Origin: Hymenobacter jejuensis
GTDB lineage: Bacteria; Bacteroidota; Bacteroidia; Cytophagales; Hymenobacteraceae
Length of the DNA: 64,000 nucleotides
Assembly: GCF_006337165.1 (NCBI RefSeq)
Contig: NZ_CP040896.1
Coordinates: 3,844,001 to 3,908,000 of the forward strand
Direction: 5' to 3'
Shown here: positions 15,791-24,668 of the stretch, piece after piece
How positions within the stretch are numbered: position 1 is the stretch's first letter
How the letters are laid out: every line of letters begins with the position of its first letter
The notes under the pieces: model-generated
The model's input: only the letters and a program-made list of their open reading frames with translations
Databases searched by the model: none
What the model was told of the DNA's origin: nothing
Program-made: the position numbers and the translations under genes

Positions 15791-17830
15791 CTAGATCCGA
15801 AAAGCGAGCACTTTCTCGTTGCCGGCTTGGTCGGTGAGGTGAAGCTCGGCCTCGCCCGTCAGGGGTACCGTATGGTCTTGGCTATCGGTGAAGAGCGTCG
15901 CCGTTTTGTATTCGTAACGCAGCAAGCGCCACTTGCCGTTCACGAGCAGCCGGTAACTCGACAACCCAGACAGGTTGTCGCCCACCTGGAAGCTGAGGCC
16001 AGCCGGCGATTTGCGGGTGAGCTTTACCGTGGGCGGAATGGTGTCGGCCAGAATCCGAAACGAGCCAAACAGCTTGATCGGCACCGTAATCTCGTTGCCG
16101 TTCCACTTGCCACCTTGGTAGAGGCGCCCGCCGCTGGCATTGATCATGTACACGGCCGAGCGCTCTTTATCTACCACCTCTTGCTCGGGCTTCAGCGTCA
16201 TGCGCAGCGGCTGCGCCAGCGGCGTGCGCTGATTCTGCACCGTCCAGAGGCCGTCTTTGTAAGAAGTTTGAAGGTAGAGCGTATCAAACAGCGTCTGCGG
16301 GCCAAAGCTCAGGTTGAGATGGGCATTCGAAAAGGAAAAATCCTCGCCGGCCGGAATAATAGCCTGCCGGTCGAAGCGGCGCGTGGTGCGGCCAAATTGC
16401 ATGGAATCGGGCAAGCCGGCGCGCAGGTCGAACAGATACGTATTCTGGCCTTGCACCGTGTAGCTGGGCTTCAGCGCCAAGCGTTTGGCCCCGCGGTACA
16501 GCATTACGTTGGCGCCCTGGCTGGCCGTGTCGGGGTCAGCGGCAATGATTTTCAGGATGTTGCGCGTGATGTCGTAGCGCAGCACTGGCCGCTGCACGGT
16601 TGCGCTACCCGTTTTGTAATACGCAGGTTTTTGTCCGCGCAGCACAAAGCTCAGGGGCGTAGAGTTGCCGTAGGAGTCCAGCATGTGCACCTCCACGTTG
16701 TAAATCTTGCCGTCTTCAACGTGCAGCTTGCCCCGGTTGGGCCCCGTTGTGTACATCGACAGCGTGTTGCCATCGTCGACAAAGAGCTTTTCCAGCAGCC
16801 GGCCGTTGGTGAAGCGCCACTCGTAATCGGTGTGCTGGTTGATCATGCGCGACCCATCCGGAAACGGCACATCATCCACGACGTGCGTGTACAGGGGCTC
16901 GCCGTTTACGCGCACTTCCACCCGCTGAAACCCATACTTGTTCCAAACCACATCGAAGCGGTCGAAGCCCTGGAGCAGCAGGCCCACCGTGCCGTACGCC
17001 GAAATGGTATCGGGCCAAGCGAAAGCGGTACCGGGTGCCGGCTGCACTTTGGGCACGAATACCGCCTTGTCAAATCGGTTCTGAACGCGGGCTTCAATCG
17101 TAAGTGGCTCTACAGCAAAGGCTTGCAAGGTAGGCGGCACGTGGTCCTGAATTTCGGTAAAACCGCCCCACTGCAACGGATTCAACTGATGGTCATCGGC
17201 ATCGCGAACTTCCCAGTGCAGGTGCGGGCCGCCTGAGCCGCCCGTATTGCCCGAGAGGGCCACCACGTCGCCGCGCTTCACCGGAAACTGATCTTTGTCG
17301 AAAAACAGCTCCAACTCGTAGGTTTCCTTTTCGTATTGGCGCTTGCGTAGTTCATCCGCCACGGGCCCCACAAAGCGGTTGAGGTGGCCATACACGGTCG
17401 TTAGACCGTTGGGGTGGGTGATGTAGAGTACGTTGCCGTAGCCAAATGACGACTGCTTCAGGCGCGAAATGTAGCCATCGGCAGCCGCGTGCACGGGCAA
17501 GTCCACGCGGCCATCGGTCTTGATGTCGAGGCCGCCGTGGAAGTGGTTTGGGCGCAGTTCGCCCATGGCACCGGCAAGGTAGTTAGGCTTGCCGGGCTTA
17601 ATGGGGAACATAAAAAAGCCCTGCTCCACGGTCGGATGCGGTCGCGGGCCTTTCAGTTCGGCTTGGGCTGCGCCGGGCTTGGCGGGTGCGTGTACTTCGC
17701 CGCGGTAGGGGGCTGGGCGCAAACCGGTGGTCGTGAGCAACAGGGCTGCCATTGCGGGCCGCCACGCTGCTTTGCCACCGGAAAACGAAAACCGCCGAAC
17801 GTTGTCTAGTACCTTATTTAACAGCAACAT
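15791..17830 (-). CDS. M23 family metallopeptidase
   Basis: A 679-aa protein. The LytM/M23 domain covers about 70-230: zinc ligands in NHFHGGLDIK (His98, Asp102) and GPHLHWEVRD near 208-217. Such enzymes cleave peptidoglycan cross-links or act as endopeptidase activators. The remaining about 450 residues are beta-rich and lack a known catalytic motif. A hydrophobic stretch around 26-37 could be an export signal. With the ATG at 17830 the gene overlaps the FAH gene end by 17 nt; an internal ATG at 17752 is the alternative. Confidence 0.88.
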   Translation of the reverse strand: MLLLNKVLDNVRRFSFSGGKAAWRPAMAALLLTTTGLRPAPYRGEVHAPAKPGAAQAELKGPRPHPTVEQGFFMFPIKPGKPNYLAGAMGELRPNHFHGGLDIKTDGRVDLPVHAAADGYISRLKQSSFGYGNVLYITHPNGLTTVYGHLNRFVGPVADELRKRQYEKETYELELFFDKDQFPVKRGDVVALSGNTGGSGGPHLHWEVRDADDHQLNPLQWGGFTEIQDHVPPTLQAFAVEPLTIEARVQNRFDKAVFVPKVQPAPGTAFAWPDTISAYGTVGLLLQGFDRFDVVWNKYGFQRVEVRVNGEPLYTHVVDDVPFPDGSRMINQHTDYEWRFTNGRLLEKLFVDDGNTLSMYTTGPNRGKLHVEDGKIYNVEVHMLDSYGNSTPLSFVLRGQKPAYYKTGSATVQRPVLRYDITRNILKIIAADPDTASQGANVMLYRGAKRLALKPSYTVQGQNTYLFDLRAGLPDSMQFGRTTRRFDRQAIIPAGEDFSFSNAHLNLSFGPQTLFDTLYLQTSYKDGLWTVQNQRTPLAQPLRMTLKPEQEVVDKERSAVYMINASGGRLYQGGKWNGNEITVPIKLFGSFRILADTIPPTVKLTRKSPAGLSFQVGDNLSGLSSYRLLVNGKWRLLRYEYKTATLFTDSQDHTVPLTGEAELHLTDQAGNEKVLAFRI

Positions 17831-18428
17831 CCAACAGCTTCTCGTCCTCGATGTAACCCGTCAATTGATCGCCGATTTGCACCGGGCCTACGCCGCTGGG
17901 CGTGCCTGTGAAAATCAGATCGCCCATTTTCAGGGTGATAAACCGCGAAATGTAGCTGATCTGAGCCGCGAAATTGTGCAGCATCATGCCCGAGTTGCCC
18001 CGCTGGCGCACTTCGCCATTTACTTCCAGGCGGAAGTTAATATTCTGTAAATCAGTGAATTCTGAAACCGGCTTAAAGGTGTTGGAAAGCGGTGCGGATC
18101 CGTCGAAGCCTTTAGCCAAGTCCCAGGGCAAGCCTTTGCTTTTGGCTTTGCTTTGCAGGTCGCGGGCAGTAAAGTCGATGCCCAATCCAATGGCGTCGAA
18201 ATAGGTGTGCGCAAACTTCTCCTCGATATTTTTGCCGTTTTTGCTCACGCGCAGCACCAGCTCAATTTCGTGGTGAATGTCTTTAGAAAAATCGGGGTAA
18301 AAGAAAGGCATGCCACGTTGCAGCAGGGCCGTATCGGGCTTGGTAAAGATGACGGGCTCGTCGGGAACTTCGTTTTTGAGTTCGGCAATGTGTTCGGCGT
18401 AGTTGCGGCCGATGCAAAGTATTTTCAT
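17814..18428 (-). CDS. Fumarylacetoacetate hydrolase (FAH) family protein
   Basis: A 204-aa FAH-fold enzyme. MKILCIGRNYAEHIAEL opens the protein; metal ligands are expected in HHEIELVLRV (about 52-61), and GIDFTARDLQ plus DLIFTGTPSGVGPVQIGD are family marks. Members hydrolyse C-C bonds of beta-diketones or decarboxylate/isomerise aromatic degradation products such as acylpyruvates. The substrate is not evident. First gene of a leftward run with the M23 peptidase, lipocalin and bcp. Confidence 0.9.
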   Translation of the reverse strand: MKILCIGRNYAEHIAELKNEVPDEPVIFTKPDTALLQRGMPFFYPDFSKDIHHEIELVLRVSKNGKNIEEKFAHTYFDAIGLGIDFTARDLQSKAKSKGLPWDLAKGFDGSAPLSNTFKPVSEFTDLQNINFRLEVNGEVRQRGNSGMMLHNFAAQISYISRFITLKMGDLIFTGTPSGVGPVQIGDQLTGYIEDEKLLDVAVK

Positions 18429-18751
18429 GGAGAGCTAAAGACTTGGAAGCTTGAGATTTGGGGCGCAATGGCCGAAAAAGGCATCGGAAGTTCAACGGTA
18501 AAACCTGCCATTAAAGTACCTACGCGCTTGGGTTGTAGAGCCCCAAGTCCCAAAAATAAGGCTTAATTCGCGGCCACCAACCGCAAAGCGCCGTGTACGC
18601 CGCTAACCTTGCCTCGGTTGGCCGGTAGCGCTCCAAACATTTTACCCAGTGCCTGACGTATAGCAATCGCTGTCCGAAACAGAACCGTTTGGCCTTAAAA
18701 ATGCCTGTGCATTGGGCAGATCGACCTCATTCTCCTAAATCCACCTCGACC
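18429..18751. other. 323-nt intergenic region
   Basis: Shared upstream region of the divergent FAH and M48 genes. Both directions should start here. I see no gene, repeat copy, strong hairpin or clear TAnnTTTG box. Confidence 0.5.
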
Positions 18752-19546
18752 ATGTTAAAAAAACTTGTCCTTGCCGGCTGCCTGTTAGCGGCCTCGAGCT
18801 GCACCACCGTTCCGATTACAGGCCGGCGGCAATTGAGCTTAGTATCTGATTCTGAAATGATTACGATGGCTGAGCAACAATACGCCGAAGTGCTCAAAAC
18901 CAGTAAGTTGTCTACTAATTCTTCCCAGACGGCCATGGTCCGGAGGGTGGGGCAGCGCATTCAGCAGGCGGTGGAAACGTATTTCCGCCAGCAAAATGCG
19001 CAAGACCAACTCGCTGGCTATCAGTGGGAATTCAACCTGATTGAAGACAAGCAGGAGAATGCCTGGTGTATGCCGGGCGGCAAAGTAGCCGTGTACACCG
19101 GCATTCTGCCCATCACGCAGGATGAACAAGGCCTGGCCGTGGTACTGGGCCACGAAATTGCCCACGCTGTGGCCAAGCACAGCACCGAGCGGATGAGCCA
19201 GCAAATGGCCGCTCAAGGCCTGACTTCGGTAGCTTCAGCCGCCGTTGGCCAAGCGCCTTCGACCTCGCAAAACCTGTTTCTGCAAGTAGTGGGGGCTGGT
19301 TCGCAGTTGGGTTTGCTGAAATACGGTCGCAACCAGGAAAGCGAAGCCGACCACTTGGGCCTCATCTTTATGGCGATGGCTGGCTACAACCCCGACGGGG
19401 CCGTGTCGTTCTGGCAGCGCATGGATTCGCGGGAAAACCAAGCCTCGCCGCCCGAGTTTCTATCTACTCACCCCTCCAACGGCACCCGCATCGCGGACAT
19501 TCAGCGCGAATTGCCCGAAGCTCGTAAATACTACAAGCCCCGCTAA
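18752..19546 (+). CDS. M48 family metalloprotease lipoprotein (LoiP/BepA-like)
   Basis: A 264-aa envelope protease. MLKKLVLAGCLLAASSCTT is a lipoprotein signal; the Cys at about 17 would be lipidated. Catalytic HEIAH lies in VVLGHEIAHAVAKHSTERM (about 132-150), the third zinc ligand Glu in QESEADHLGLIFMAMAGYNP (about 196-215). Related enzymes (LoiP, BepA/YfgC) degrade or refold outer-membrane proteins. The ATG at 18752 was chosen because the signal begins there. Probably operonic with the gene 24 nt downstream. Confidence 0.92.
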   Translation: MLKKLVLAGCLLAASSCTTVPITGRRQLSLVSDSEMITMAEQQYAEVLKTSKLSTNSSQTAMVRRVGQRIQQAVETYFRQQNAQDQLAGYQWEFNLIEDKQENAWCMPGGKVAVYTGILPITQDEQGLAVVLGHEIAHAVAKHSTERMSQQMAAQGLTSVASAAVGQAPSTSQNLFLQVVGAGSQLGLLKYGRNQESEADHLGLIFMAMAGYNPDGAVSFWQRMDSRENQASPPEFLSTHPSNGTRIADIQRELPEARKYYKPR

Positions 19547-19570
19547 CGGCGTGGGCCTCTTCTCATTCCA

Positions 19571-20140
19571 ATGATACGATCTATTCGTCCCTTTGCGCGC
19601 GTGGGGTTGTTGGCCTTCCTCTGGTTGGCAACCCTCACGGCCTGCGAAACTACCAAGCGGAGCTTCCCGGAGGTTAACGCGCCTGATGACCCCAATGCCA
19701 CGTCGCGCCACCAGCTCGAAGCCACCAGCAAGCAGATTGCGCAGGCCAACGACAGCGACGGCAAAGTGAAGTTTATCGTGCCGCGCGAACAGCTGTCGCT
19801 GGCCTTCATCCGGCAGTTCAACGACGGCACAGTCATCGACAAAACGGTAATTCGTAAAGTGCAGGAGGGCAAAGAGGCGCCGATCTATTACTTGGTTGGT
19901 ATGGGCCTGCGCGACGGCATGTTCCGCGCCATGGCCATTCCGCTGCAAACTTCCACCGACAACAGCCTGTACTTGGCTTCCAACGCTGCTCGGTACATCA
20001 TTACGGGCGTGGGCTGCACGTTCTGCTTTTTCAACTTCGAGAAAAACCAGATTGTGGGCACTACCTGCGAAGAAAACACTGGCGGCAGCAGCTGCGACCT
20101 GCGCGTAGTTGACAACAACAACTTGTTTCAGCGTCGATGA
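19571..20140 (+). CDS. Putative lipoprotein, unknown
   Basis: A 189-aa protein with a signal peptide and lipobox LTAC (Cys at about 25), followed by a globular region. Four cysteines near the end (GCTFCFF, TTCEEN, SSCDLR) could form disulfides. No family recognised. It follows the M48 gene by 24 nt and its stop overlaps the start of a 44-aa ORF (ATGA). Confidence 0.75.
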   Translation: MIRSIRPFARVGLLAFLWLATLTACETTKRSFPEVNAPDDPNATSRHQLEATSKQIAQANDSDGKVKFIVPREQLSLAFIRQFNDGTVIDKTVIRKVQEGKEAPIYYLVGMGLRDGMFRAMAIPLQTSTDNSLYLASNAARYIITGVGCTFCFFNFEKNQIVGTTCEENTGGSSCDLRVVDNNNLFQRR

Positions 20141-20271
20141 ACCGCAAATGGCTTTTGCGCCTCTCGCTTACGGCCTTGGCGCTGCTCGTAACTACGGACC
20201 GCCGGCGCAAAACGCCACCGCCGCCCGCACCACCCGCCGAAGATGAAAAACCAAAAAAGCCCGCTGAATAG
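20137..20271 (+). CDS. Overlapping 44-aa small protein
   Basis: A short reading frame of 44 residues starting at ATG 20137 inside the previous gene's stop (ATGA overlap). The product begins MNRKWLLRLSLTALALLVTT, a short hydrophobic segment with basic start, then a basic and proline-rich tail (TPPPPAPPAEDEKPKK). Its TAG stop (20269-20271) lies inside the terminator hairpin. The overlap, the membrane-like N-terminus and the stop position favour a real gene; there is no homology to confirm it. Confidence 0.5.
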   Translation: MNRKWLLRLSLTALALLVTTDRRRKTPPPPAPPAEDEKPKKPAE

Positions 20272-20284
20272 CGGGCTTTTTTGG
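20251..20284. terminator. Strong terminator after the M48 operon
   Basis: CCAAAAAAGCCCGCT (20251-20265) pairs perfectly with AGCGGGCTTTTTTGG (20270-20284), loop GAAT. It closes the plus-strand operon and can also serve mpl, whose stop is at 20313. Confidence 0.9.
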
Positions 20285-20312
20285 CAGTATGGGGGCGCGT
20301 TGCAAGTCGCTC

Positions 20313-21704
20313 CTATATTCCTTTCGTTACTTCGGCAGCCAGCTGGGCCAGATCCAACCCGTCGAATGTGCCCGACGACATCATCAGCAGGTTGGCGTTG
20401 TGCCAGTTTTGCTCTTGCAGAAAAGCAGCCAAAGCCTTGCTGTCGGTAAATACTTGCAAATCAGAACGTTCGAAAGCGGCAGCTACCTGCTCGGGTGCCA
20501 GCGGCGGCAGCCGCTTGTGCTCCAGTACGTGCGGGTTGAAATACACCACGGCCACGTCGGGCGCGTCGAACGTGTGTGCATACTGGGGCAAAAAGGCCGG
20601 GTTGAGGCTGCTGAACGTATGCAACTCCAGGCAAGCCACCAGCTTGCGCTGTGGGTACTGCTGTTTGAAGGCCGTGGCCGTAGCTTTTAGCTTAGAAGGT
20701 GCATGCGCAAAGTCCTTGTATACCAAGGAGTTGTCGCCAGCGCGCACTAGCTCCAGGCGGCGGGCCGCACCTTTGAACGTGGTAATGGCTTCGTAAAAGT
20801 CTTTCCCCTTGATACCCAACTGCTTGCAGACTTCCTTGGCCGCCGAGATGTTGCGCAGGTTGTGCTCGCCAAATACCTGCACGGGCACTTCCTCGTCCTT
20901 TTTCGTCAGCAGGAACGTCTTGCCGTTGCGGATGATGTGCTCGTGCGGTCCGTAGCCAATGTACTCGACGTCGGGGTTGGTGGGCACGGTTACGAGCTGC
21001 ACCTGCTCGTCGTCTTGGTCGTAGATGAGGGCACCGGCCTTGGGCGTCATATCCGCGAAAATCTTGAACTGCTCGCGGTAGTCGTCTTCGGTCGGGAAGA
21101 CGTTGATGTGGTCCCAGCTGATGCCCGAAATGACGCCGATGTGGTGCTGGTACAAGTGAAACTTAGGCCGCCGGTCGATGGGCGACGACAGGTATTCGTC
21201 GCCTTCGATGATGATGATGGGCGCGTCTTCGGTGAGCTTCACCATTAGGTCGAAGCCTTCCAGCTGCGCCCCTACGGCGTAGTCAAATTCGCGCTTGTGA
21301 TGGCGCAACACATGCAGAATCAGCGAGGTAATGCTGGTTTTGCCGTGCGAGCCCCCAATCACGATGCGCTGCTTGTCCTTCGACGCTTCGTAAATGAATT
21401 CGGGAAACGAGTACACCCGCAGGCCTAGCTCCTGCGCTCGCAGCAACTCCGGGTTGTCGGCGCGGGCGTGCATGCCTACAATGACGGCATCGAGGTCGGC
21501 GGTTACGTTGCTGGGGTCCCAGCCTTCTTGGGCCGGCAGCAGGCCAGCGGCGGCGAGGCGGCCGCGGGCGGGCTCAAATATCTCGTCGTCGGAACCCGTT
21601 ACTTCGGCGCCGCGGCGGTGCAGGGCCAAAGCCAGGTTGTGCATAATACTCCCCCCGACGGCAATCAGGTGGAGGCGTTGGAGGGAAACGGGCGTGGAGG
21701 CCAT
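20313..21704 (-). CDS. mpl: UDP-MurNAc:tripeptide ligase Mpl-like
   Basis: A 463-aa Mur ligase of the Mpl type, joining recycled L-Ala-gamma-D-Glu-meso-DAP to UDP-MurNAc with ATP for peptidoglycan recycling. LHLIAVGGSIMHNLALALHRRGAEVTGSDDEIFEP is the UDP-binding start; IGGSHGKTSITSLILHVL (about 128-145) holds the P-loop; IIIEGDEYLSSPIDRRPKF and GISWDHINVFPTEDDY are central and metal sites. In Bacteroidota often annotated simply as peptidoglycan synthetase. TACCTTTG at 21746-21753 on this strand is a candidate -7 box. Confidence 0.92.
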   Translation of the reverse strand: MASTPVSLQRLHLIAVGGSIMHNLALALHRRGAEVTGSDDEIFEPARGRLAAAGLLPAQEGWDPSNVTADLDAVIVGMHARADNPELLRAQELGLRVYSFPEFIYEASKDKQRIVIGGSHGKTSITSLILHVLRHHKREFDYAVGAQLEGFDLMVKLTEDAPIIIIEGDEYLSSPIDRRPKFHLYQHHIGVISGISWDHINVFPTEDDYREQFKIFADMTPKAGALIYDQDDEQVQLVTVPTNPDVEYIGYGPHEHIIRNGKTFLLTKKDEEVPVQVFGEHNLRNISAAKEVCKQLGIKGKDFYEAITTFKGAARRLELVRAGDNSLVYKDFAHAPSKLKATATAFKQQYPQRKLVACLELHTFSSLNPAFLPQYAHTFDAPDVAVVYFNPHVLEHKRLPPLAPEQVAAAFERSDLQVFTDSKALAAFLQEQNWHNANLLMMSSGTFDGLDLAQLAAEVTKGI

Positions 21705-21745
21705 TCAGGAGCGATAAACTGGTCGGTAGGGCAAAAGCCGGGCGG

Positions 21746-21753
21746 CAAAGGTA
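21746..21753 (-). promoter_or_regulatory. Candidate -7 box of mpl
   Basis: TACCTTTG on the minus strand, about 42 nt before the mpl ATG, matches TAnnTTTG. A TTTG further upstream is too far for a good -33 element. Confidence 0.35.
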
Positions 21754-21865
21754 CTAAACGACCAGCGTTGCATCGGCAGCCAAACCAGCCGGACGAATCG
21801 CGTGTTGAAAACAAGATACCGAAAAGAAAGGGTTTTCACACTCCGCAATTGTCCTGTTAAGCCAG

Positions 21866-21873
21866 TAGCTTTG
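21866..21873 (+). promoter_or_regulatory. Candidate -7 box of dnaB
   Basis: TAGCTTTG fits TAnnTTTG and ends 33 nt before the dnaB ATG at 21907. Confidence 0.35.
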
Positions 21874-21906
21874 TGCCCCTTTTGCGTTAGATTTGCTAAG
21901 TACACG

Positions 21907-23517
21907 ATGAATGACCGGATGGATGACCGCCTAAAACTTTCTGCCTCGCGAGCCAAAGCCGCCTGGAACAGCCGTACCCCGTCTGTTTCGGTTGGTGGCC
22001 AGGCGGGCAAGCTGCCGCCACAGGCGCTGGAGTTGGAAGCCGCTGTGCTGGGTGCGCTCATGCTTGAGAAAGACGCCCTCACCACCGTTATCGACATCCT
22101 CAAGCCCCCGAGCTTCTACAAAGACGGTCACCAACGCATTTTCAAGGCGATCCTGAACCTGTTTGATAAATCAGAACCGATTGATATTCTGACAGTTACG
22201 CAGGAGCTTCGGGAAATGGGCGAGTTGGAGTCGGCGGGTGGGCCTCACTACGTCGCCAACCTGACCTTCAAGGTGAACTCGGCGGCCAACATCGAGTACC
22301 ACGCCCGTATCATCACCGAAAATGCCATCAAGCGCGAGCTAATCCGCATTGCCAGCGACATTCAGCGCGACGCGTTCGAGGATACCACCGACGTATTCAA
22401 CCTGCTCGACAGTACCGAGCAGTCGCTGTTCGAAGTTTCCGAATCGAACATTCGCAAGAACTTCGACGACATGCGCTCGTTGATGGGCAAAGCCATCAAG
22501 GAACTCGAAGAAAAGAAAAACCAAAAGGACGGCCTTACCGGTGTGCCTTCCGGCTTCTCGGCTCTGGACCGCGTAACCAGCGGTTGGCAACCTTCTGACT
22601 TAGTGATCATTGCGGCACGCCCCGGTATGGGTAAAACGGCGTTCGTGGTTTCGGCCATGCGCAATGCCGCCGTTGATTTTAAGAAGCCGGTTGCCATTTT
22701 CTCGTTGGAAATGTCGTCCATTCAGTTGGTCAACCGTCTGATTTCGGCGGAAGCGGAGCTGGATTCGGAGAAAATCAAGAAGGGCAACCTCGCCGATTAC
22801 GAGTGGGCGCAGCTCAACCACAAAATATCGTCGCTGTCGGCCGCGCCCATCTTTATCGACGACACGCCCGCGCTCAGCATTCGGGAGCTACGCACCAAGT
22901 GCCGCCGCCTGAAGGCCCACCACGACATCCAGATGATCATTATTGACTATCTGCAATTGATGACCGGCAACACCGATGGCGGTAAAGGTGCCGGCAACCG
23001 CGAACAGGAAATTGCCTCGATTTCGCGGGCTCTCAAAGGCATTGCCAAAGAGCTGAACGTGCCTGTGCTGGCCTTGTCGCAGCTCTCGCGCTCGGTGGAA
23101 ACCCGCGGCGGCGACAAGAAGCCGCAGCTTAGTGACCTTCGCGAATCGGGCTCTATCGAGCAGGACGCCGACATGGTAGTGTTCTTGTATCGCCCTGAAT
23201 ACTACAAGATTACGGAGGACGAAATGGGCAACCCGACCCAAGGTACCGGCGAAGTAATCATTGCCAAGCACCGGAACGGCTCGCTGGAAACCGTGCAGCT
23301 GAAGTTTATCGGTCGCTTTACCAAATTTGCCGACCTCGACGGCGGCGGTTTCCCCGGTGACGACGGCTTTAACCCCAGCGCCTTCCCCGCCAGCACTTTC
23401 GATGACGAAACGGGCTTCACGCCGGGCACTATCCGGTTGGGCAGCAAAATCAACGATTCGCCCAGCCCGATGCCTTTCCCGAAAAGCAACTTCGGCAACG
23501 ACGATCCACCCTTCTAA
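21907..23517 (+). CDS. dnaB: Replicative DNA helicase DnaB
   Basis: A 536-aa hexameric helicase that unwinds DNA at the fork and recruits primase. The N-terminal domain (about 40-150) begins LPPQALELEAAVLGALML; the RecA-like domain has the P-loop ARPGMGKTAFV (about 236-246), MIIIDYLQLMTG (Walker B) and LSQLSRSVETRGGDKKPQLSDLRESGSIEQDADMV. The C-terminal about 60 residues are Gly/Pro/Ser-rich. ATG at 21907 (MNDRMDDRLK) was chosen: the upstream ATG at 21802 adds a Cys-rich stretch overlapping the mpl promoter area. Confidence 0.97.
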   Translation: MNDRMDDRLKLSASRAKAAWNSRTPSVSVGGQAGKLPPQALELEAAVLGALMLEKDALTTVIDILKPPSFYKDGHQRIFKAILNLFDKSEPIDILTVTQELREMGELESAGGPHYVANLTFKVNSAANIEYHARIITENAIKRELIRIASDIQRDAFEDTTDVFNLLDSTEQSLFEVSESNIRKNFDDMRSLMGKAIKELEEKKNQKDGLTGVPSGFSALDRVTSGWQPSDLVIIAARPGMGKTAFVVSAMRNAAVDFKKPVAIFSLEMSSIQLVNRLISAEAELDSEKIKKGNLADYEWAQLNHKISSLSAAPIFIDDTPALSIRELRTKCRRLKAHHDIQMIIIDYLQLMTGNTDGGKGAGNREQEIASISRALKGIAKELNVPVLALSQLSRSVETRGGDKKPQLSDLRESGSIEQDADMVVFLYRPEYYKITEDEMGNPTQGTGEVIIAKHRNGSLETVQLKFIGRFTKFADLDGGGFPGDDGFNPSAFPASTFDDETGFTPGTIRLGSKINDSPSPMPFPKSNFGNDDPPF

Positions 23518-23537
23518 AAGGGTGATCTTACATAATG

Positions 23538-23571
23538 AAAAGCGTCAGGTAGAACTACTTGACGCTTTTTT
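23538..23571 (+). terminator. Terminator after dnaB
   Basis: AAAAGCGTCAGGTAG (23538-23552) and CTACTTGACGCTTTT (23555-23569) pair at 14 of 15 positions, followed by a T-run. Confidence 0.9.
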
Positions 23572-23640
23572 CTTGCTGATAAATTGGATACGTTTCTGCC
23601 TACGGCGGGTGGATTACTCCTTTTTGCTAAGATTGCAGCC

Positions 23641-24000
23641 ATGAAAAACCTGCTGCGCTCCGACCTGACCTTCCGCCTGAACGGCCGCCTGTGGATCGAG
23701 AGCAGCGAGGAACGGTTTATGGGCATCGGGCGGCTCGAATTGCTGGAAAAAATCGAGGCGATGGGTTCCATTTCCAAGGCGGCGCAAGCCATGAGCATGT
23801 CGTATAAGCGGGCCTGGGATTTGGTGAGTTCCATGAACACGCAAGCCAACAAACCGCTGGTAATCACGCAGACTGGTGGCAAAAGCGGTGGCGGCGCGCT
23901 AGTGACCGAAGAAGGGAAGCAGGCTATTCAGGCGTTTCAGGCGATGCAGGAGCGGTTTCGGCAGTTTATGGAAGCGGAAACCCAACGGCTCAATGGCTAG
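23641..24000 (+). CDS. ModE/LysR-type winged-helix regulator
   Basis: A 119-aa DNA-binding protein resembling the N-terminal domain of ModE. The HTH is in LLEKIEAMGSISKAAQAMSMSYKRAWDLVSSMN (about 34-66), followed by a wing (TQTGGKSGGGALVTEEG). The molybdate-binding MOP domains of full ModE are absent, so the ligand is uncertain. The ATG at 23641 gives the usual start. A molybdopterin oxidoreductase lies 9 kb away, but no molybdate transporter adjoins. Confidence 0.85.
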   Translation: MKNLLRSDLTFRLNGRLWIESSEERFMGIGRLELLEKIEAMGSISKAAQAMSMSYKRAWDLVSSMNTQANKPLVITQTGGKSGGGALVTEEGKQAIQAFQAMQERFRQFMEAETQRLNG

Positions 24001-24047
24001 CAGGTAAACATCAGATCGTCTGAGGGTTATAGTAGAAGCGCAATAGC

Positions 24048-24629
24048 ATGTACGAGCAGCTCGAAACGTATTTTCAACAGAAACTGTCGCTCACGGAGGT
24101 GCAGTTTGCGGAAATTACGGCCTTACTAACGCCCAAATCGGTGCGCAAAGGCGAGTTGGTCGTGCGGCAGGGTGAGGTAGGCCGCTACGGCGCGTTTGTG
24201 GCAAAAGGTTGCCTGCGCAGCTACGTTATCGACAAGAAGGAAAAGGAGCACATTCTGCAGTTTGCGCCCGAAAATTGGTGGATTGCCGATCAAAACAGCA
24301 TCCTACATAACGAGCCCGCCATGTTTTACATCGACGCGCTAGAGGACTCGGAGGTGTTTCTATTTGGCTCGGCGTTCTTTCAGAAATTGCAGGCCATCGG
24401 CCCGGAATTTCAGTCGCTTTTCTACACGCTGCTGCAAAACAGCGTGCGCTCCATGCAAAAGCGGCTCATCAGCACGCTCAGCGCCACGGCCGAAGAGCGC
24501 TATCTGGAATTTATCCATACCTATCCAACGCTGGCCCTGCGCCTGCCGCAACGCATGATCGCCGCGTATCTGGGCGTAACGCCAGAATCTCTGAGCCGGA
24601 TTCGCAAAGAACTAAGTATTCATAAGTAA
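24048..24629 (+). CDS. Crp/Fnr family transcriptional regulator
   Basis: A 193-aa regulator: cyclic-nucleotide-binding-like barrel at about 20-120 (RKGELVVRQGEVGRYGAFVAKGCLRSYVID, then LQFAPENWWI), and a C-terminal HTH at about 150-190 (LPQRMIAAYLGVTPESLSRIRKELS). No iron-sulfur cysteine cluster of the Fnr type is seen. This subgroup is common in Bacteroidota; effector unknown. Its TAA stop is the second TAA of repeat copy 5. Confidence 0.9.
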   Translation: MYEQLETYFQQKLSLTEVQFAEITALLTPKSVRKGELVVRQGEVGRYGAFVAKGCLRSYVIDKKEKEHILQFAPENWWIADQNSILHNEPAMFYIDALEDSEVFLFGSAFFQKLQAIGPEFQSLFYTLLQNSVRSMQKRLISTLSATAEERYLEFIHTYPTLALRLPQRMIAAYLGVTPESLSRIRKELSIHK

Positions 24630-24656
24630 TTGATTTAAAGATAATTATGAATACTT
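24614..24656. terminator. AT hairpin at the end of the Crp-like gene
   Basis: AAGTATTCATAA (24614-24625) pairs perfectly with TTATGAATACTT (24645-24656). It overlaps the last codons of the Crp-like gene and lies before the convergent HMA-like gene's stop (24669). Confidence 0.65.
24623..24650. repeat. Stop-associated AT palindrome, copy 5
   Basis: The left half TAAGTAATTGA matches TAANTANYTGA exactly with stops in all three frames; the middle TAA (24627-24629) is the stop of the Crp-like gene. Confidence 0.6.
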
Positions 24657-24668
24657 GGCTCTGAGGTT

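Noticed and set aside
15827..17236. Long plus-strand frame of 469 codons opposite the M23 gene
   Set aside because: It is antisense to a clear M23 peptidase; it is His/Arg/Val-rich with no domain, a usual shadow in GC-rich DNA.
23641..24000. Calling the ModE-like regulator a true molybdate sensor
   Set aside because: It lacks the MOP ligand domains and has no molybdate transporter beside it, so only the DNA-binding family is supported.
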